Part shown: piece by piece, positions 49,079 through 57,698 of the stretch | Position numbering within the stretch: the first letter of the stretch is position 1 | How the letters are laid out: each line of letters begins with the position of its first letter | Origin: Gammaproteobacteria bacterium UBA7376 | GTDB taxonomy: Bacteria > Pseudomonadota > Gammaproteobacteria > Pseudomonadales > Azotimanducaceae | Length of the DNA stretch: 64,000 nt | Assembly: GCA_002470275.1 (NCBI GenBank) | Contig: DKNY01000052.1 | Coordinates: 1-64,000, forward strand | Direction of reading: 5' to 3' | The notes under the pieces: generated by a model | Told to the model about the DNA's origin: nothing | Databases searched by the model: none | The model's input: the letters and a program-made list of their open reading frames with translations, nothing else | Translations under genes and position numbers: made by a program

Positions 49079-50907
49079 AAAAACCTCGAAACCCAGTGCT
49101 GGCGGCTGCCGCTAGAAACCTGGCCTTGGCCGCAACGCTGTTTATCCAGGGGGCCGTCTGGGCGAACCAAACCCCGGATGGGGCCCTGGACCTGAGGCCC
49201 ATCGACCATGCCAGCTGGGGAATAAAGGCCGCCCGACACCTTTACGAGCGGGCCGGTTTTGGCGCGTCGGCCCACGAAGTCGAGGCATTATCTCGCCTCG
49301 GTCCGGAAACGGCGGTGAAACGCTTTCTGATGGCGACCGAGAACTCTGCCCAATCTCCAGACTTTCAGCACTCAGGCATCTTTGATGACAGCTTGGATCC
49401 GTTCCCTGCAAGTCGGCCTGCGGCAACCCTGTTGGCAAAGCGCCAGGGACACGCCCTGGGCGTCAGCGTAAAACCCGGCGGCAATCGACCGCTACAGCCC
49501 GTAGTAGACCGGTTTTTTTATTGGTTGAGAGCCAGTCGGTTAGAGACAGACCGCGTAGCCTACTGGTGGGGCAATCGCATGCTAACGTCGCCCTACGCCC
49601 TGAGGGAGAAGATGGCGCTCTTTTGGCATGGGCACTTTGCGGCCAACGAAGACAAGGTGCGCGACTATCGAAAGATGTTGCGCCAGGTGCAGCTTTTCCA
49701 ACGCCTGGGAACCGAAAATTTTCGGGACCTGCTGCTTGCTGTAGCAAAGGACCCGGCGATGTTGGTCTTTCTTGATGCCGGGGTAAATACCAAGGCGGCG
49801 CCGAACGAGAACTTTGCCCGCGAAATCGTGGAACTCTTTACCATGGGCGTGGGTGAGTACGGGGAAGAGGATGTACGCCAGGCGGCCAGGGCCTTCACCG
49901 GCTGGTCGGTCAAGGGCCTTGAGTTCTATGTTGACCCCGCCCTGCACGACGAGGGTGAAAAAACGTTTCTTGGACGCAGCGGCCGCTTTGATGGTGAAGA
50001 GATCATTGATCTGATTTTGGATCAGCCTGTCACCGCGACCTTTATTGCCACGAAACTATATCGTTATTTTGTGTACGACCAGCCCTCGGCGGCCGCGCAA
50101 CGGCAGTTAGGACAGCTGCTGACCGTCCTTGACTACGATATTGGCGAATTTTTGGGCGTGCTCTTCCGCTCTCGGGATTTCTATCAACATCAGGGCAGCC
50201 ACATCAAGAGCCCGATGGAGCTGGTGATCTCAACCTATCGCAAGCTGGGCCTCGACGCGCTGCCCGGCGTGCCGGACTTCAATCTGGCCACAGAGCGCCT
50301 GGGACAGCGCCTGCTGCATCCGCCCACCGTGGCGGGCTGGTCTCAGGGACGCAGCTGGATAACTCCCTCGCTGCTCTTTGAGCGCGGCAATTTCATTCTG
50401 GACGTCCTGTCACCTGATATCGGCTTCATCCCGCCAGACCGGTTTCCCTCACTGACCCCCGAGGTCGCCAGGGTGCAGCAGCGTCTTCGTCAGGGGATGT
50501 CCGTATCCGAAGCCACTCGTCCCACCGGCATCGCGGAGGGGGCCAACATGGCCCAGTCAAATAGAATGGCGGATGCAGACGAGGCCTTTAATACGCGGCT
50601 TGGCAGCATGCGAGGCTGGCAAATGGCCCTGCAGCGCGTCAAACCTATTTCGCGGCATACCGCATCCCTGAGCTTGACCGAGCAGGTGATGCAGGCCGGG
50701 TGCCAGACGCCGGACGACGTCGTCGCATATTTTGAGGACCGCTTTTTCAGCATTCCTATCTCTCAACCAGTACGTCAGACCATAGCGGAACAATTCGCCA
50801 CCGAGGTTGGGACACAGGAGGTGCGAGCAGCGGCCTCCTACATGGAAGAGGCCCTTAGATCGTTGCTGCATACCTTGCTGAGTCAACCGGAATATCAGCT
50901 GGGCTAG
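49075..50907 (+). CDS. DUF1800 family protein
   Basis: A 610-residue protein of the DUF1800 family. The N-terminal stretch (residues 1-25) looks like a signal peptide ending near AVWA. Typical features follow: HLYERAGFGASAHEVEALSR, a MALFWHGHFAANEDKV segment, the NENFAREIVELFTMGVGEY motif and VRQAARAFTGWSV. Function is not established; these proteins are usually encoded next to DUF1501 proteins, as here. The GTG overlaps the GMC stop (GTGA), so translation is coupled. Confidence 0.92.
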   Translation: MKKPRNPVLAAAARNLALAATLFIQGAVWANQTPDGALDLRPIDHASWGIKAARHLYERAGFGASAHEVEALSRLGPETAVKRFLMATENSAQSPDFQHSGIFDDSLDPFPASRPAATLLAKRQGHALGVSVKPGGNRPLQPVVDRFFYWLRASRLETDRVAYWWGNRMLTSPYALREKMALFWHGHFAANEDKVRDYRKMLRQVQLFQRLGTENFRDLLLAVAKDPAMLVFLDAGVNTKAAPNENFAREIVELFTMGVGEYGEEDVRQAARAFTGWSVKGLEFYVDPALHDEGEKTFLGRSGRFDGEEIIDLILDQPVTATFIATKLYRYFVYDQPSAAAQRQLGQLLTVLDYDIGEFLGVLFRSRDFYQHQGSHIKSPMELVISTYRKLGLDALPGVPDFNLATERLGQRLLHPPTVAGWSQGRSWITPSLLFERGNFILDVLSPDIGFIPPDRFPSLTPEVARVQQRLRQGMSVSEATRPTGIAEGANMAQSNRMADADEAFNTRLGSMRGWQMALQRVKPISRHTASLSLTEQVMQAGCQTPDDVVAYFEDRFFSIPISQPVRQTIAEQFATEVGTQEVRAAASYMEEALRSLLHTLLSQPEYQLG

Positions 50908-50936
50908 ACCTAGATAAGCGTAGAGGAGAAAACCCA

Positions 50937-52148
50937 ATGAAGCGTCGTCTTTTGCTCCAGGGGCTAGCAGGTCAGGGGGTCCTTGGGCCCTTGCTTGTTG
51001 GTGCCCTCCCAGGTGCCTGGGCGGGGGATATCCAGGCGTCTGAACGAACGCCGATTCTCGTAGTGCTTGAAATGACCGGGGGCAACGATGGGTTAAATAC
51101 CGTCGTCCCTCACGGGGATGACGAGTACTATCGTCTGCGTCCAAAGATCGGAATACCGCGCAGGGACTTATTGCCTCTGGACGACCATTTTGGCTTAAAT
51201 CCCGGCATGAGCGGTCTCCATCGGCTGTGGCAGCAGGACCAGCTGGCCCTGGTCCACGGTTGCGGGTACGACAATCCCTCCTATTCCCACTTCACCTCTA
51301 TGGCCTACTGGCATACCGGCGTACCCAACGGTGGAGATGAATTCGGATGGCTGGGTCGCGTAGCGGATGCCATGCCTGGCAGCGGATCAGGCGAACGCAT
51401 CGTGGGCGTAGGATCCCATCAAAGCCTTGCCCTCAAAAGCCGACGGCACAGTGCCGTGGTCTTTGATGACCCCCTGCGCTTTGCGCGTCAGGGTTGGCCG
51501 AACCGTGTAGAGCAAAGCCACGGCGAGCAGGGGGGTACCTCGGCCGCTGCCAGTCCCTCCAATGCAGACTTCTTGCGCGCTACCGCAGCCAGCGCCCGTT
51601 CCTCCTCAGAGGTCATCCGACGAGCGTGGCAGGCCTATCAGCCCCAAGTTGACTATGGCCTGGTGCCGATGGACTTACCCAAGATAGCGGCGTGTATCAA
51701 GGCCAAGCTCCCCACCCAGCTCTATCACGCCTCGGTGCGGAACAACGCCTTTGATACCCATGTTCAGCAGCCGGCTCTGCACAGGAGACTCCTCTCCTAT
51801 GTATCGGATGCGGTCTCTGGCTTTATTCAGGAAATGAAGCTCATCGGACAGAGCGATCGAGTGGTCGTTCTGATGTATTCCGAGTTTGGTCGGCGGCCCA
51901 TGGAGAACGCTAACCTGGGCACCGATCACGGCAGCGCCAATCTGATGTTGGTAGCCGGTGAACCCGTACAGGGAGGGCATTATGGCGTACCGCCCACTCT
52001 AAGGGGACTGGGTGAGGGCGATAACGTAGCCCACAGCGTAGACTTTCGACAGATCTATGCGACGGTGATCCAGGGCTGGTTAGGGCTACCTGCTGAGGCC
52101 GTGCTGGGTGCGCGCTTCAGGCCGCTTCCGATTTTCGGAAGGGCCTGA
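50937..52148 (+). CDS. DUF1501 family protein, probably Tat/Sec exported
   Basis: A 403-residue protein related to sulfatase/alkaline phosphatase-like folds. It starts MKRRLLLQGLAGQGVLG, a twin-Arg-like signal followed by a hydrophobic stretch to ALPGAWA. Family motifs: VVLEMTGGNDGLNTVVP, YSHFTSMAYWHTGVPN, VVVLMYSEFGRRPMEN and GTDHGSANLMLVAGEPV. The biochemical role is unknown. It is paired with the DUF1800 gene 29 bp upstream; the ribosome site is GGAGAA. Confidence 0.92.
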   Translation: MKRRLLLQGLAGQGVLGPLLVGALPGAWAGDIQASERTPILVVLEMTGGNDGLNTVVPHGDDEYYRLRPKIGIPRRDLLPLDDHFGLNPGMSGLHRLWQQDQLALVHGCGYDNPSYSHFTSMAYWHTGVPNGGDEFGWLGRVADAMPGSGSGERIVGVGSHQSLALKSRRHSAVVFDDPLRFARQGWPNRVEQSHGEQGGTSAAASPSNADFLRATAASARSSSEVIRRAWQAYQPQVDYGLVPMDLPKIAACIKAKLPTQLYHASVRNNAFDTHVQQPALHRRLLSYVSDAVSGFIQEMKLIGQSDRVVVLMYSEFGRRPMENANLGTDHGSANLMLVAGEPVQGGHYGVPPTLRGLGEGDNVAHSVDFRQIYATVIQGWLGLPAEAVLGARFRPLPIFGRA

Positions 52149-52169
52149 GTACACGCGCTGTTTGGGGGT

Positions 52170-53438
52170 CTACCAGAGGTCGTACTTCTGCAGTTCCGCT
52201 CGACCAACCACCATATGATGGACTTCATCAGGTCCATCCGCGAACCGTAGATGACGCATATCCGTATACATGGTGCCCAGGGGCGACCACTGAGAAATAC
52301 CGGTAGCGCCGTGCATCTGGATGGCCTGATCGATGATCGTGCAGACCTTCTCCGGCACCATAGCCTTTACCGCGCTGACGTAGACTCGCGCCTCCTTGTT
52401 TCCAAGTACGTCCATGGCCTTGGCGGCCTGTAGCACGGCGAGGCGCATGGCGTTGATCTCGATCCGCGCACGGGAGATGACCTCGATATTCTTACCCAGC
52501 TTGGCGATAGGTTTGCCGAAGGCAACTCGGGTGCCGGATCGTTTCACCATCAGTTCAAGCGCCTTCTCAGCTTTGCCGATAGAGCGCATGCAGTGGTGAA
52601 TTCGTCCGGGTCCGAGACGAACCTGAGAAATCTCAAAGCCGCGTCCCTCACCCAACAGAATGTTTTCCTTGGGAACCCGCACGTTGTTGAAGCGAATATG
52701 CATATGTCCGCGAGGCGCATGGTCCTCGCCAAACACCTGCATGCCCTCCAGAATCTCGACGCCCTCGGTGTCCTTGGGCACCAAGATTTGTGACTGCTGT
52801 CTGCTCGGCGCAGCGTCTGGGCTGGTTTTCACCATGGTGATCAGAATTTTGCAGCGGGGGTCGCCTGCACCACTGATGTAATATTTTTCGCCGTTGATTA
52901 CCCAGTCATCGCCGTCAAGCACTGCACTGGTACTGATGTTTTTGGCGTCAGAGGAGGGCAGGCTGGGTTCGGTCATGGCGTAGGCGGAACGAATCTCACC
53001 GTTGAGCAGCGGCTTCAGCCATTGCTCTTTCTGCTCTGGCGTCCCCACACGCTCAAGCACCTCCATGTTGCCGGTGTCTGGCGCACTGCAGTTCAGCGTT
53101 TCAGAGGCCAGTGCCTCCTTGCCCAGCTCCGCAGCGATATAGGCATAGTCGAGGTTGCTCAGACCCTGACCGGTTTCGTCGTCGGGTAGAAAGAAATTCC
53201 AAAGCCCGGATGCCTTGGCCTTATCCTTGGCCCCTTCAAGAAGCTCAAGCTGGCGCGGATGCCAACTCCAGCGGTCGGTCTTTTCCTGCTCAAGCGCCCG
53301 GAATTCTTCGGTAATGGGTTTAACGTTCGTGTCGATATGGTGCTGGACTGCATCCATTAGCGGGTGCGCCTCAGCGGACATCCCCAGTTCGAAAAGATCG
53401 CTATCTAAATCTACGGCCTCGCTCATGCTCTGCTCCAT
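52170..53438 (-). CDS. acyl-CoA dehydrogenase
   Basis: FAD-dependent dehydrogenase of fatty acyl-CoA or related thioesters, 422 residues. Signatures include AYAMTEPSLPSSDAKNIST (FAD/substrate region), FGEDHAPRGHMHIRFNNVRV, LGPGRIHHCMRSIGKAEKAL and a C-terminal IQMHGATGISQWSPLG. The long N-terminal region and this C-terminus resemble the ACAD10/11-like or aryl/acyl group more than MCAD; the exact substrate is not resolved. It converges with DUF1501 and diverges from the region holding the pseudogene. Confidence 0.92.
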   Translation of the reverse strand: MEQSMSEAVDLDSDLFELGMSAEAHPLMDAVQHHIDTNVKPITEEFRALEQEKTDRWSWHPRQLELLEGAKDKAKASGLWNFFLPDDETGQGLSNLDYAYIAAELGKEALASETLNCSAPDTGNMEVLERVGTPEQKEQWLKPLLNGEIRSAYAMTEPSLPSSDAKNISTSAVLDGDDWVINGEKYYISGAGDPRCKILITMVKTSPDAAPSRQQSQILVPKDTEGVEILEGMQVFGEDHAPRGHMHIRFNNVRVPKENILLGEGRGFEISQVRLGPGRIHHCMRSIGKAEKALELMVKRSGTRVAFGKPIAKLGKNIEVISRARIEINAMRLAVLQAAKAMDVLGNKEARVYVSAVKAMVPEKVCTIIDQAIQMHGATGISQWSPLGTMYTDMRHLRFADGPDEVHHMVVGRAELQKYDLW

Positions 53439-53564
53439 TCTTGATGATGGCGTGTTTTAACGTCTGAATGGGGTTTGAGCAAGCATCGAATTTGCAGGCA
53501 ATCAGGTGGCGACAGAGGGCACGAAGCTAGAAATCATATTGATTCTGGGTGTGGGAGAAGGTCG

Positions 53565-54292
53565 ATGAAGAAGGGCGGCTGTGTCGGATTATTGCGGTTA
53601 CCGCTGGGTTTTGGAGCGATGGCCGAAAACCCTAAAAGGCTGTGCTCAACCTCGAGCAAATTCCTGCCGCGTTGGGTTGGGACTTTAGCAAGGCGGTCCT
53701 TAGGTCAGAACAAGTGGCCGGCGGGCTGTCAGTTTGATTTGGCACGGGCGGCAATATCGCTTTGTCTCTTGGCGAAGAAAGCCTGATCGTTGACAACCCT
53801 TTCCCACTGATCGTGGACAAGGTCGACACTGAGACAGCAACCCTATCCGAATAACGCTCAACCCCCGCTCACCTACAGCGGCGGTATGCAAACCCATTTT
53901 GACGGGACTGCAATCCACCAGCCGCATTTTTTTCGCCGCACAGACTGCTGGAGACACTGAGGGAATCTTTGGGGCGCAGAAGGCCATCCACCTTGGCGAT
54001 GCGTTGAAAACACCGGCTATCCCTTCGCTGAGGTTGATAGCGGCGGTGACCTCAACGAGAGGATTAACTACCGTGAAAAAATCCTGGCTGCGATTGGCAA
54101 TCATGCCATCGTGATCCCGTAACGGATTCAACTGCCTTGAGCCGCTATCTCTACAGGCTCAAGACCATCAGATTCCGCCTCGCGGCCTCGAGCGCCCAGG
54201 GCCCGCTCGGGGACGTCACCGCTGATTTGGATCAGGTCTATGGATTGAAGCGCAAATCCTCGGGCTTCGTGAACCCGTCGATACCAGCCTGA
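53565..54292 (+). pseudogene. decayed metallo-beta-lactamase-fold hydrolase
   Basis: No long frame is open here, but translation in pieces gives one protein in order. A signal-like start MKKGGCVGLLRLPLGFGAMA (53565) is followed by a one-base shift near 53635. LNLEQIPAALGWDFSKAV and VAGGLSV come next, with an in-frame TGA at 53735, then FGTGGNIALSLGEESLIVDN ending at TAA 53852. Next is PLTYSGGMQTHFDGTAIH, then in another frame TAGDTEGIFGAQKAIHLGDA, then NTGYPFAEVDSGGDLNERI with REKILAAIGNHAIVIP. The last piece is TALSRYLYRLKTIRFRLAAS through TADLDQVYG. This is the layout of secreted MBL-fold hydrolases. The segment holding the metal motif HxHxDH is missing. Confidence 0.82.
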
Positions 54293-54335
54293 CCCAGGGG
54301 GCAAGGTTGGGGGGTGGTGGTGCCTCCCCCTAGTC

Positions 54336-55109
54336 TTACTCCGCGGGATCGACGGAACGTTTGCGAAGGCGGCGCATGCCCAGCAACCAGCGGTCCACGT
54401 TATCGCCCTTACGGCGCACGTATTCTTCCACTTCGGGATGGGGCAGTACGTGAAACCGCTCCTCACGCATGGTTTCAACGACGGTTGCCGCAAGCTGCTC
54501 TGGTTCTATGATGCCATCGGTCTGACCATCGCCTAAACGGCGGGGCGCCATTGCGGTGTTGACACCTTGAGGGCAGAGAACAGAGACGCGAATGCCGTCG
54601 TCCGCATGGGTGATCGAAATAAACTCCGCTAGCTTTATGGCTGCAGCCTTGGTGACGGTATAGGGACCAGAGCCCAGAGCCGCGAGCAATCCCGCCGCTG
54701 AGGCAGTGTTGAGCAGATACCCTTGCCCACGTTCGATCATCCCCGGAAGGACGGCGCGGGCAGCATACAGGTGCGACATCACGTGGAGTTCCCACTGGAT
54801 TTGCCACACGTCGTTAGCGGCGTCGGTCAACAGGCCCTCACTGGTAGCGCCCGCGTTGGAGCAAAAAACATCCACTCGGCCATACTGAGCCACCGTGGCA
54901 TCAACCAAGGCCTGAACCGCTTCTTCATTCGTCACATCACAGGGCATGCCGCTGCAGCCGATTTCTCTGGCAGCCTGGTCAACGGCTCCCGCGTTCAGGT
55001 CGGCAAGCATAATACCGCTCGCGCCCTCGGCTAAAAACGCCCTGGCCAAGGCCCGACCGATGCCACCGCTGCCGCCAGTGATCACGATGACCTTATCTCT
55101 CATCTCCAT
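54336..55109 (-). CDS. short-chain dehydrogenase/reductase (SDR)
   Basis: Classical SDR of 257 residues with NAD(P)-binding VIVITGGSGGIGRALARAF, an acidic residue at the end of the second strand (LADLNAGA) suggesting NAD preference, CSNAGAT, and a catalytic segment with Ser (NTASAAGLL), Tyr and Lys (YTVTKAAAIKLAEF). The substrate is unknown. The start is the ATG at 55109 or the in-frame one six bases on. It diverges from a PhyH-like gene. Confidence 0.93.
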   Translation of the reverse strand: MEMRDKVIVITGGSGGIGRALARAFLAEGASGIMLADLNAGAVDQAAREIGCSGMPCDVTNEEAVQALVDATVAQYGRVDVFCSNAGATSEGLLTDAANDVWQIQWELHVMSHLYAARAVLPGMIERGQGYLLNTASAAGLLAALGSGPYTVTKAAAIKLAEFISITHADDGIRVSVLCPQGVNTAMAPRRLGDGQTDGIIEPEQLAATVVETMREERFHVLPHPEVEEYVRRKGDNVDRWLLGMRRLRKRSVDPAE

Positions 55110-55143
55110 GCTTGCTCTCCTCAGCTCTGCGAAAAAGCGGCAT

Positions 55144-55153
55144 TATAGCTATA
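55144..55153. promoter_or_regulatory. perfect 10-bp palindrome between divergent genes
   Basis: TATAGCTATA lies in the 82-bp AT-rich gap between the SDR gene and the PhyH-like gene and could be part of overlapping promoters or an operator. Ten bases are too few to be sure. Confidence 0.2.
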
Positions 55154-55191
55154 TTATGCGGAGCGTCGCCGAAATGATGAGGGGGAGGGTG

Positions 55192-56397
55192 ATGAACATA
55201 CCCAAGGCATTTTCTAGAGAACATGTCGAGGCGAATTCCGGCAGGGAACACCAGCCTTTTCGAGAATTTTTGCGCAGCGGAGAGCCGTACCGTTCGATGC
55301 TGGAACACAATCCCTGGCTGCAGCCCCCTGACCTTAGTCAGCCCCTGGCTTTCGGGGTAGGGCGTTACTGGGACACCACGACCGCGCGCGCACATCCATT
55401 CTGGCGAGACTATGATTTGCCCCTGGCCACTCAGGACATTCATCGCCTGCGCCGAGATTTCGTCCAATGGGGTTATTGCCTGATCCAGGACGGTCTTTCC
55501 CCCAGCCAGTGTGATGCTTTCTTGTGTCGACTGCATGAGCAGGCAGAGGGAGAGCGGCTTGCGGGGGTGCAACAGGACACGCCCTACGGCCAATACGTGA
55601 ATACATTGATCAATAAGGGACCCATGTTCGCTGGATGCATTACCCAAGATCCCGAATACGTCCAGGCTGGCCCGCTGATTGAACAGCTGATCCATGACAC
55701 CCTGGGGCCAGGGTGGATTTGCCACAGTTTTCTGGCCAACGGTGCCGACCCGGGGGGTTATCCTCAGGGATTGCACATAGATCAGGGGCCCCTAGCGCCT
55801 TGGCTTACTGAGCAGGCGCCCGCTCTGGTCAACACCATGTATATCCCCCAAGCCGTGAATGATCGTAACGGCGGAACCCTATTGATTCCGGGGTCTCACA
55901 ACAAACTGATTGCCGCAGGCAGCGGCGGCAAGGTGGGAAAGCTGCCTCCCACGATCAACCTGGAGGCTGATGCCGGCACCATCATGATTTTTGACGGTCG
56001 CCTGCTGCATGGTACAGGCGCCAATCGAACTGATCGGCGTCGGTTCGTGGCTACCATGAGCAACGTCAAACCCTGGATGCGTACCCAGGAAAATTGGGTG
56101 ATCTCGACGGCGCCAGATGTGTTGGCTAATGCAAGTCCAAAATTATTGCATCGCCTGGGGCTTCAGGCTCTCACCTACGGCAGCACGGTGGAGGGTTTTG
56201 GCCTTTCAGCCAGGGGCCGTGTGGGCGATCCCTGGGGCGCGATACGACAATTTCGAGATGCCATAGACCAGGGGAGCTATGAACGCGTCAGGATGCTCTC
56301 GCCCGAGTCGAGCCAACAGGACTTAAATCGACCGTATACGGTAGCTCAAGCCATGACCGCCGCGAAAAAGGCACCTCTGACTGAGCCTGGGTCCTAG
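55192..56397 (+). CDS. phytanoyl-CoA dioxygenase-like Fe(II)/2-oxoglutarate oxygenase
   Basis: Predicted non-haem iron oxygenase of the PhyH family, 401 residues. The metal-binding His-x-Asp is in GLHIDQGPL, the distal His in DGRLLHGTGANRTDRRRF, and the 2-oxoglutarate-binding Arg follows. The ATG at 55192 has GGGGGAGGG just upstream; a longer frame reaching 54946 overlaps the SDR on the other strand and is rejected. The family hydroxylates acyl-CoAs and many other molecules, so the substrate is open. Confidence 0.87.
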   Translation: MNIPKAFSREHVEANSGREHQPFREFLRSGEPYRSMLEHNPWLQPPDLSQPLAFGVGRYWDTTTARAHPFWRDYDLPLATQDIHRLRRDFVQWGYCLIQDGLSPSQCDAFLCRLHEQAEGERLAGVQQDTPYGQYVNTLINKGPMFAGCITQDPEYVQAGPLIEQLIHDTLGPGWICHSFLANGADPGGYPQGLHIDQGPLAPWLTEQAPALVNTMYIPQAVNDRNGGTLLIPGSHNKLIAAGSGGKVGKLPPTINLEADAGTIMIFDGRLLHGTGANRTDRRRFVATMSNVKPWMRTQENWVISTAPDVLANASPKLLHRLGLQALTYGSTVEGFGLSARGRVGDPWGAIRQFRDAIDQGSYERVRMLSPESSQQDLNRPYTVAQAMTAAKKAPLTEPGS

Positions 56398-56417
56398 CCA
56401 AATTCTGTCTCACGCCT

Positions 56418-56440
56418 GAGCGTGCGCGCTCGTTTTTTTT
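56418..56440 (+). terminator. intrinsic terminator after the PhyH-like gene
   Basis: A GAGCG-TGCG-CGCTC hairpin is followed by eight consecutive T residues at 56433-56440, about 20 bases after the stop codon. Stem, short loop and T-run are all as expected for rho-independent termination. Confidence 0.85.
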
Positions 56441-56587
56441 GCTATGCAAGTGCATTTTAACGGCGAGGCCAGTTATGATGCCCGACCACTAAATAGTTAA
56501 CGATTCTCGCATGTTACAGTTTATTTCCGCCAAAGATGGCAACTTAAAGTGCTCGTCGCTGTCGCGGCCAATCCTGCGAGATGACCT

Positions 56588-57664
56588 GTGTCGACGCTCA
56601 TAGTCTGGGCACTATCCGACGGCAAGCCTGGGCACGTTAGTCAGACCCAGGGCCTGCTTGCCGCTTTGGACGAGGAGTATGACCTTGCCGTGCATTGGCT
56701 ATCCTGTCCCCTTCGGTTTTCCGGGTTCAAATCCCTCTTGCGCTGGTGTGCCAGATTCATCCCCTCAAGCCTCCAGACCTTAGTCATGGGCTTGGCGTAT
56801 CGAATGCCTGAAGAACCGAGCCAGCCGCCGGACCTGATCGTGAGCGCAGGCGGCAATACGCTATTCGCAGCCGGACATCTCGCGCGTCGTCACGGTGCTT
56901 GCTCGGTCTTCAGCGGGTCAACCAAGCGGTATCCCGAGGCGTGGATTAGCTTGGTCGTGAGCGTGACGCCCACTCAGGCGATCAACAACTTAGTCCTGGC
57001 CTTACCGCCAGCGAGTGGATTGAAGCAGCGGCCAAACATCGCACGGCCAGCCGACACGGAGCCGAAAGAGGTTCAGGACTTCAAGCCAACGTTGAGCAGC
57101 GTTAGCACGTTGCCCCCTCAGTCTCGCCCGCTTACCGGGGCGCTGCTGATTGGGGGTGATGGGGCAGGTTGCCGCTATCTCCCTTCGGACTGGCACAGGC
57201 TAGCCGCTCTTCTGACGGACTGTTATGCCCACCCCTTGGACTGGCTAACGACGACCTCCCGTCGAACGGGCGAGGCTGCGGAAGAAGCGCTTCAGCGCGC
57301 CCTGGAGATTGAAGGCATATCGCCCACGCGGGCGGTCTGGTGGCAGCAATCTCCTGAGCGCGTGATTGGCGAATTTTTTGCCGCGTGTGACTTTATCGTT
57401 TGCACCATCGACAGCCTGAGCATGATGGCGGAGGCGATCTACACCGGAAAGCCTGTGCTTATCTTTGCCCCACAGCACGCCCTCCTCAGCGACAGTGACG
57501 CCTTGGCGATACAAAAATACCGTGACGCCGGGTTCATACAAGATTTAGATGGCGCGGTCAGGGTGTGGGCTGAAGGTGGCTCCGAGTCTCGGGCGCCGGT
57601 GATTCAGGCGCAGATTTGCCAGGGTGTGCGTGAGGCCCTCTCGGCAGCTGCCTCGGGGCGCTAG
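56588..57664 (+). CDS. ELM1/GtrOC1-type putative glycosyltransferase (DUF1022)
   Basis: A 358-residue protein of the ELM1-like family found in bacteria and plant mitochondria. Characteristic are the start WALSDGKPGHVSQTQGLLAA, GLAYRMPEEPSQPPDLIVSA, GALLIGGDGAGCRYL and the C-terminal FIVCTIDSLSMMAEAIYTG, similar to a nucleotide-sugar-binding half of GT-B enzymes. The activity is unproven. The GTG at 56588 is the start in frame. The gene has its own promoter region after a terminator. Confidence 0.85.
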   Translation: MSTLIVWALSDGKPGHVSQTQGLLAALDEEYDLAVHWLSCPLRFSGFKSLLRWCARFIPSSLQTLVMGLAYRMPEEPSQPPDLIVSAGGNTLFAAGHLARRHGACSVFSGSTKRYPEAWISLVVSVTPTQAINNLVLALPPASGLKQRPNIARPADTEPKEVQDFKPTLSSVSTLPPQSRPLTGALLIGGDGAGCRYLPSDWHRLAALLTDCYAHPLDWLTTTSRRTGEAAEEALQRALEIEGISPTRAVWWQQSPERVIGEFFAACDFIVCTIDSLSMMAEAIYTGKPVLIFAPQHALLSDSDALAIQKYRDAGFIQDLDGAVRVWAEGGSESRAPVIQAQICQGVREALSAAASGR

Positions 57665-57698
57665 CTTTTTATCTCGGGCGCGGAACGGGCCTGAGGCG

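Noticed and set aside
53475..53786. 103-codon open frame in the gap after the acyl-CoA dehydrogenase
   Set aside because: Only the stretch from 53565 to about 53635 makes sense, as the first fragment of the MBL-fold pseudogene; the rest is out of frame.
54946..55191. N-terminal extension of the PhyH-like gene
   Set aside because: It lies antisense to the SDR and lacks family similarity; a strong ribosome site supports the ATG at 55192.
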